Source of the DNA: Candidatus Jorgensenbacteria bacterium
GTDB taxonomy: Bacteria; Patescibacteriota; Minisyncoccia; UBA6257; GWB1-50-10
Assembly (NCBI GenBank): GCA_011050075.1
Contig: DRGK01000002.1
Coordinates: 1-35,582, forward strand
Reading direction: 5' to 3'
DNA: 35,582 nucleotides
Every line of letters begins with the position of its first letter. Positions within the stretch are counted from its first letter, which is position 1. The position numbers and the translations under genes are program-made. The notes beneath the pieces were generated by a model, which was not told where the DNA came from, made no database searches, and worked only from the letters and a program-made list of their open reading frames with translations. Shown piece by piece: positions 34,167 through 35,582 of the stretch.

Positions 34167-34357
34167 AGAAAAAAGAATTACAGGAGATACGTAAAAAACC
34201 AGCATCTGCGATTCAGAAAGAGATTTGGACTGCGCGTGATCGTATGCGTAATTTATATATTGACCTTTCGCTGGGCAAGGTTAAGAGTGTGCAGGAGTTT
34301 CACAATGTCAAAAAACGTGTAGCTCAGCTTGAGACAATACTGCGTGAGAAAGAATAA
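34163..34357 (+). CDS. rpmC: Ribosomal protein uL29
   Basis: A 64-aa two-helix 50S protein at the tunnel exit. Recognised by its position and by ARDRMRNLYIDLSLGKVK and the C-terminal VKKRVAQLETILREKE. It overlaps rplP by four bases and is followed by rpsQ, the standard order. Confidence 0.93.
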   Translation: MKKKELQEIRKKPASAIQKEIWTARDRMRNLYIDLSLGKVKSVQEFHNVKKRVAQLETILREKE

Positions 34358-34376
34358 ACATCGTACTATCAATACT

Positions 34377-34637
34377 ATGAGAAAGTTAAAAGGTACAATC
34401 GTATCGGATAAAATGGACAAAACGCGGGTCATTGCGGTTACTCGATTAGTGAAACATTCGCGGTATCAAAAGTACTACAAGATTACCAAGCGTTTTAAGG
34501 CACACGACGAGCACAATACATACCATACTGGTGATGTCGTGATTATTAGCGAAGTTCGACCGTTATCTAAAGATAAGCGGTGGCGGATTATTGAGTTGGT
34601 GCAGGGTCGTGTGGTTGATTCTACTGATAAAACGTAA
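34377..34637 (+). CDS. rpsQ: Ribosomal protein uS17
   Basis: An 86-aa OB-fold 30S protein. The track ORF begins inside rpmC; the ATG at 34377 gives MRKLKGTIVSDKMDKTRVIA, the normal beginning. The motif ITKRFKAHDEHN and GDVVIISEVRPLSKDKRW match the family. No SD stands upstream (ATCAATACTATG). Confidence 0.96.
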   Translation: MRKLKGTIVSDKMDKTRVIAVTRLVKHSRYQKYYKITKRFKAHDEHNTYHTGDVVIISEVRPLSKDKRWRIIELVQGRVVDSTDKT

Positions 34638-34640
34638 TAT

Positions 34641-35006
34641 ATGATTCAAGAACGCACTATATTGAACGTGGCGGATAACTCAGGCGCAAAACGCGTGCGT
34701 TGTTTTCGTGTACTCGGAGGAACGCGCCGGCGTTATGCCCGCATCGGGGATGTTATCGTTGCCTCGGTACAAGTAGCTGAACCGAGGAAGCAGGTGAAAA
34801 AGGGTGATATAGTACGTGGGGTCATTGTACGTCAGCGACATCCGCATAAGCGTCCAGACGGTACCCGCATTAAATTTGATGACAATGCAGTTGTACTTAT
34901 TGAGAAAAAGCAGCCACGTGGTACGCGTATTTTTGGTCCCATTCCTCGTGAAATTAAAGAGCGCGGGTATGGTGCTATTACATCATTAGCAAAAGATATT
35001 GTATAA
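34641..35006 (+). CDS. rplN: Ribosomal protein uL14
   Basis: A 121-aa 50S protein of the intersubunit face. MIQERTILNVADNSGAKRV is the universal start, with VKKGDIVRGVIVRQRHPHKR and the C-terminal GPIPREIKERGYGAITSLA. Length is exactly typical. Start context GTAATATATG has no SD. Confidence 0.98.
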   Translation: MIQERTILNVADNSGAKRVRCFRVLGGTRRRYARIGDVIVASVQVAEPRKQVKKGDIVRGVIVRQRHPHKRPDGTRIKFDDNAVVLIEKKQPRGTRIFGPIPREIKERGYGAITSLAKDIV

Positions 35007-35008
35007 AT

Positions 35009-35314
35009 ATGAGAATCAAAAAAGGCGATTTGGTTAATATTATAGCGGGCAAAGACAAAGGAAAGAGTGGTAAGGTGATGAAGGTATATCCAGTACGGCA
35101 CCGCGTTTCTATTGAAGGGATAAACGTGTATAAGAAACATGTGCGTCCGCGCCGTCAGGGTGAAAAAGGAGAGGTAATTGAAGTTACTCGTTCGTTGCAG
35201 CGCTCTAATGTGATGCTGGTCTGTTCGTCGTGCAGTAAACCGGTCCGTGTCGGGTACAAGCGAGAAGGAAAGAAACCGATTCGTTACTGTAAAAAATGTA
35301 ACGCTACATTTTAA
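35009..35314 (+). CDS. rplX: Ribosomal protein uL24, zinc-ribbon form
   Basis: A 101-aa 50S assembly initiator. The KOW motif lies at the N-terminus ([20 protein letters not shown]). The C-terminus has a zinc ribbon with CSSC and, 18 residues later, CKKC, a feature found in many bacterial L24 proteins. It starts 2 nt after the rplN stop, in the context TAAATATG. Confidence 0.97.
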   Translation: MRIKKGDLVNIIAGKDKGKSGKVMKVYPVRHRVSIEGINVYKKHVRPRRQGEKGEVIEVTRSLQRSNVMLVCSSCSKPVRVGYKREGKKPIRYCKKCNATF

Positions 35315-35315
35315 T

Positions 35316-35582
35316 ATGAACACTGCAACTCGTATTCAAAATCATATAGACCGCATTGTAGTTAATGTTGGTGTTGGTAGACTTCGCAAGAATGCACACT
35401 TTGATAGTAAAATTCTCCCCGAGATTGTGCAGGAACTGAGTTTGATAACCGGACAGAAACCATCACCACGGCCGGCGAAGAAATCTATTGCCGGTTTTCG
35501 TACTCGAGAAGGTGATGTAGTTGGGTTGAAGGTAACATTACGCGGGAAGCGCATGGTGGATTTTTTCATTCGTCTGATGCAG
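35316..35582 (+). CDS. rplE: Ribosomal protein uL5, N-terminal part (runs off window)
   Basis: ATG at 35316, one base after the rplX stop, opens 89 codons that run without a stop to the window end. The supplied track omits it, probably because it has no stop. The translation [40 protein letters not shown] and [20 protein letters not shown] matches L5, which binds 5S rRNA. The position after rplX is canonical. The C-terminal half is outside the window. Confidence 0.95.
   Translation, partial: MNTATRIQNHIDRIVVNVGVGRLRKNAHFDSKILPEIVQELSLITGQKPSPRPAKKSIAGFRTREGDVVGLKVTLRGKRMVDFFIRLMQ

Overview
The window looks like chromosomal DNA of a small-genome bacterium of the Candidate Phyla Radiation (Patescibacteria), most likely Parcubacteria/Paceibacteria. 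This is inference from several signs: a divergent 16S rRNA with changes at the usual universal-primer sites, short RpoB and RpoC, compact and partly trimmed ribosomal proteins, a type IV pilus cluster carrying LamG-domain pseudopilins, and a VirD4/HerA-like ATPase of a type I associate with these genomes. TGA acts as a stop (rpoC, rpsJ and the ORF before tpiA), so the code is the ordinary one.

Layout. 1-802 is the 3' half of 16S rRNA, followed by about 160 nt of nested hairpins with no tRNA and no 23S gene. 1020-8668 is a type IV pilus locus: CheY-like regulator, two tandem major-pilin-like genes, a membrane protein, the PilB ATPase, the PilC platform, and two pseudopilins carrying LamG (lectin-like) domains. 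8692-12922 holds an unknown acidic protein, the membrane-anchored ATPase, a degenerate GT2-like protein and triosephosphate isomerase. 12923-16431 is a patchwork: an unassigned structured RNA with its own promoter and terminator, a 5-TM protein, an RBBP9-like hydrolase with an in-frame palindrome insertion, a 56-aa ORF missing from the supplied track, a HIT hydrolase, an ASCH-domain protein, a decayed CYTH pseudogene and a cold-shock protein. 16462-19311 is an envelope block: Cys-motif membrane protein, RodA, MltG. 19320-35582 is the information-processing block: rpoB, rpoC, rpsF, ssb, rpsR, a PAP2 phosphatase, tuf, then the S10/spc cluster from rpsJ to a partial rplE. The rpsL-rpsG-fusA genes that usually lie between rpoC and tuf are not there.

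The most striking observation concerns translation initiation. Helix 45 of the 16S rRNA is intact and ends in the usual GGATCA, but the next bases are ATTAAGTTTT instead of the anti-Shine-Dalgarno CCTCC. In agreement, almost none of about 40 start codons has a correctly spaced GGAGG-type site, including all ribosomal-protein genes, rpoB, rpoC and tuf. Many operon-first genes instead have a -10 box (TATAAT, TATACT, GATAAT) that ends 6-10 nt before the ATG, which predicts leaderless mRNAs. Genes inside operons often start in an AT-rich context such as TAATATG. The window therefore suggests a lineage that has dropped SD:anti-SD initiation and relies on leaderless and AT-rich starts. This is readable directly in the sequence, but its novelty could not be checked here.
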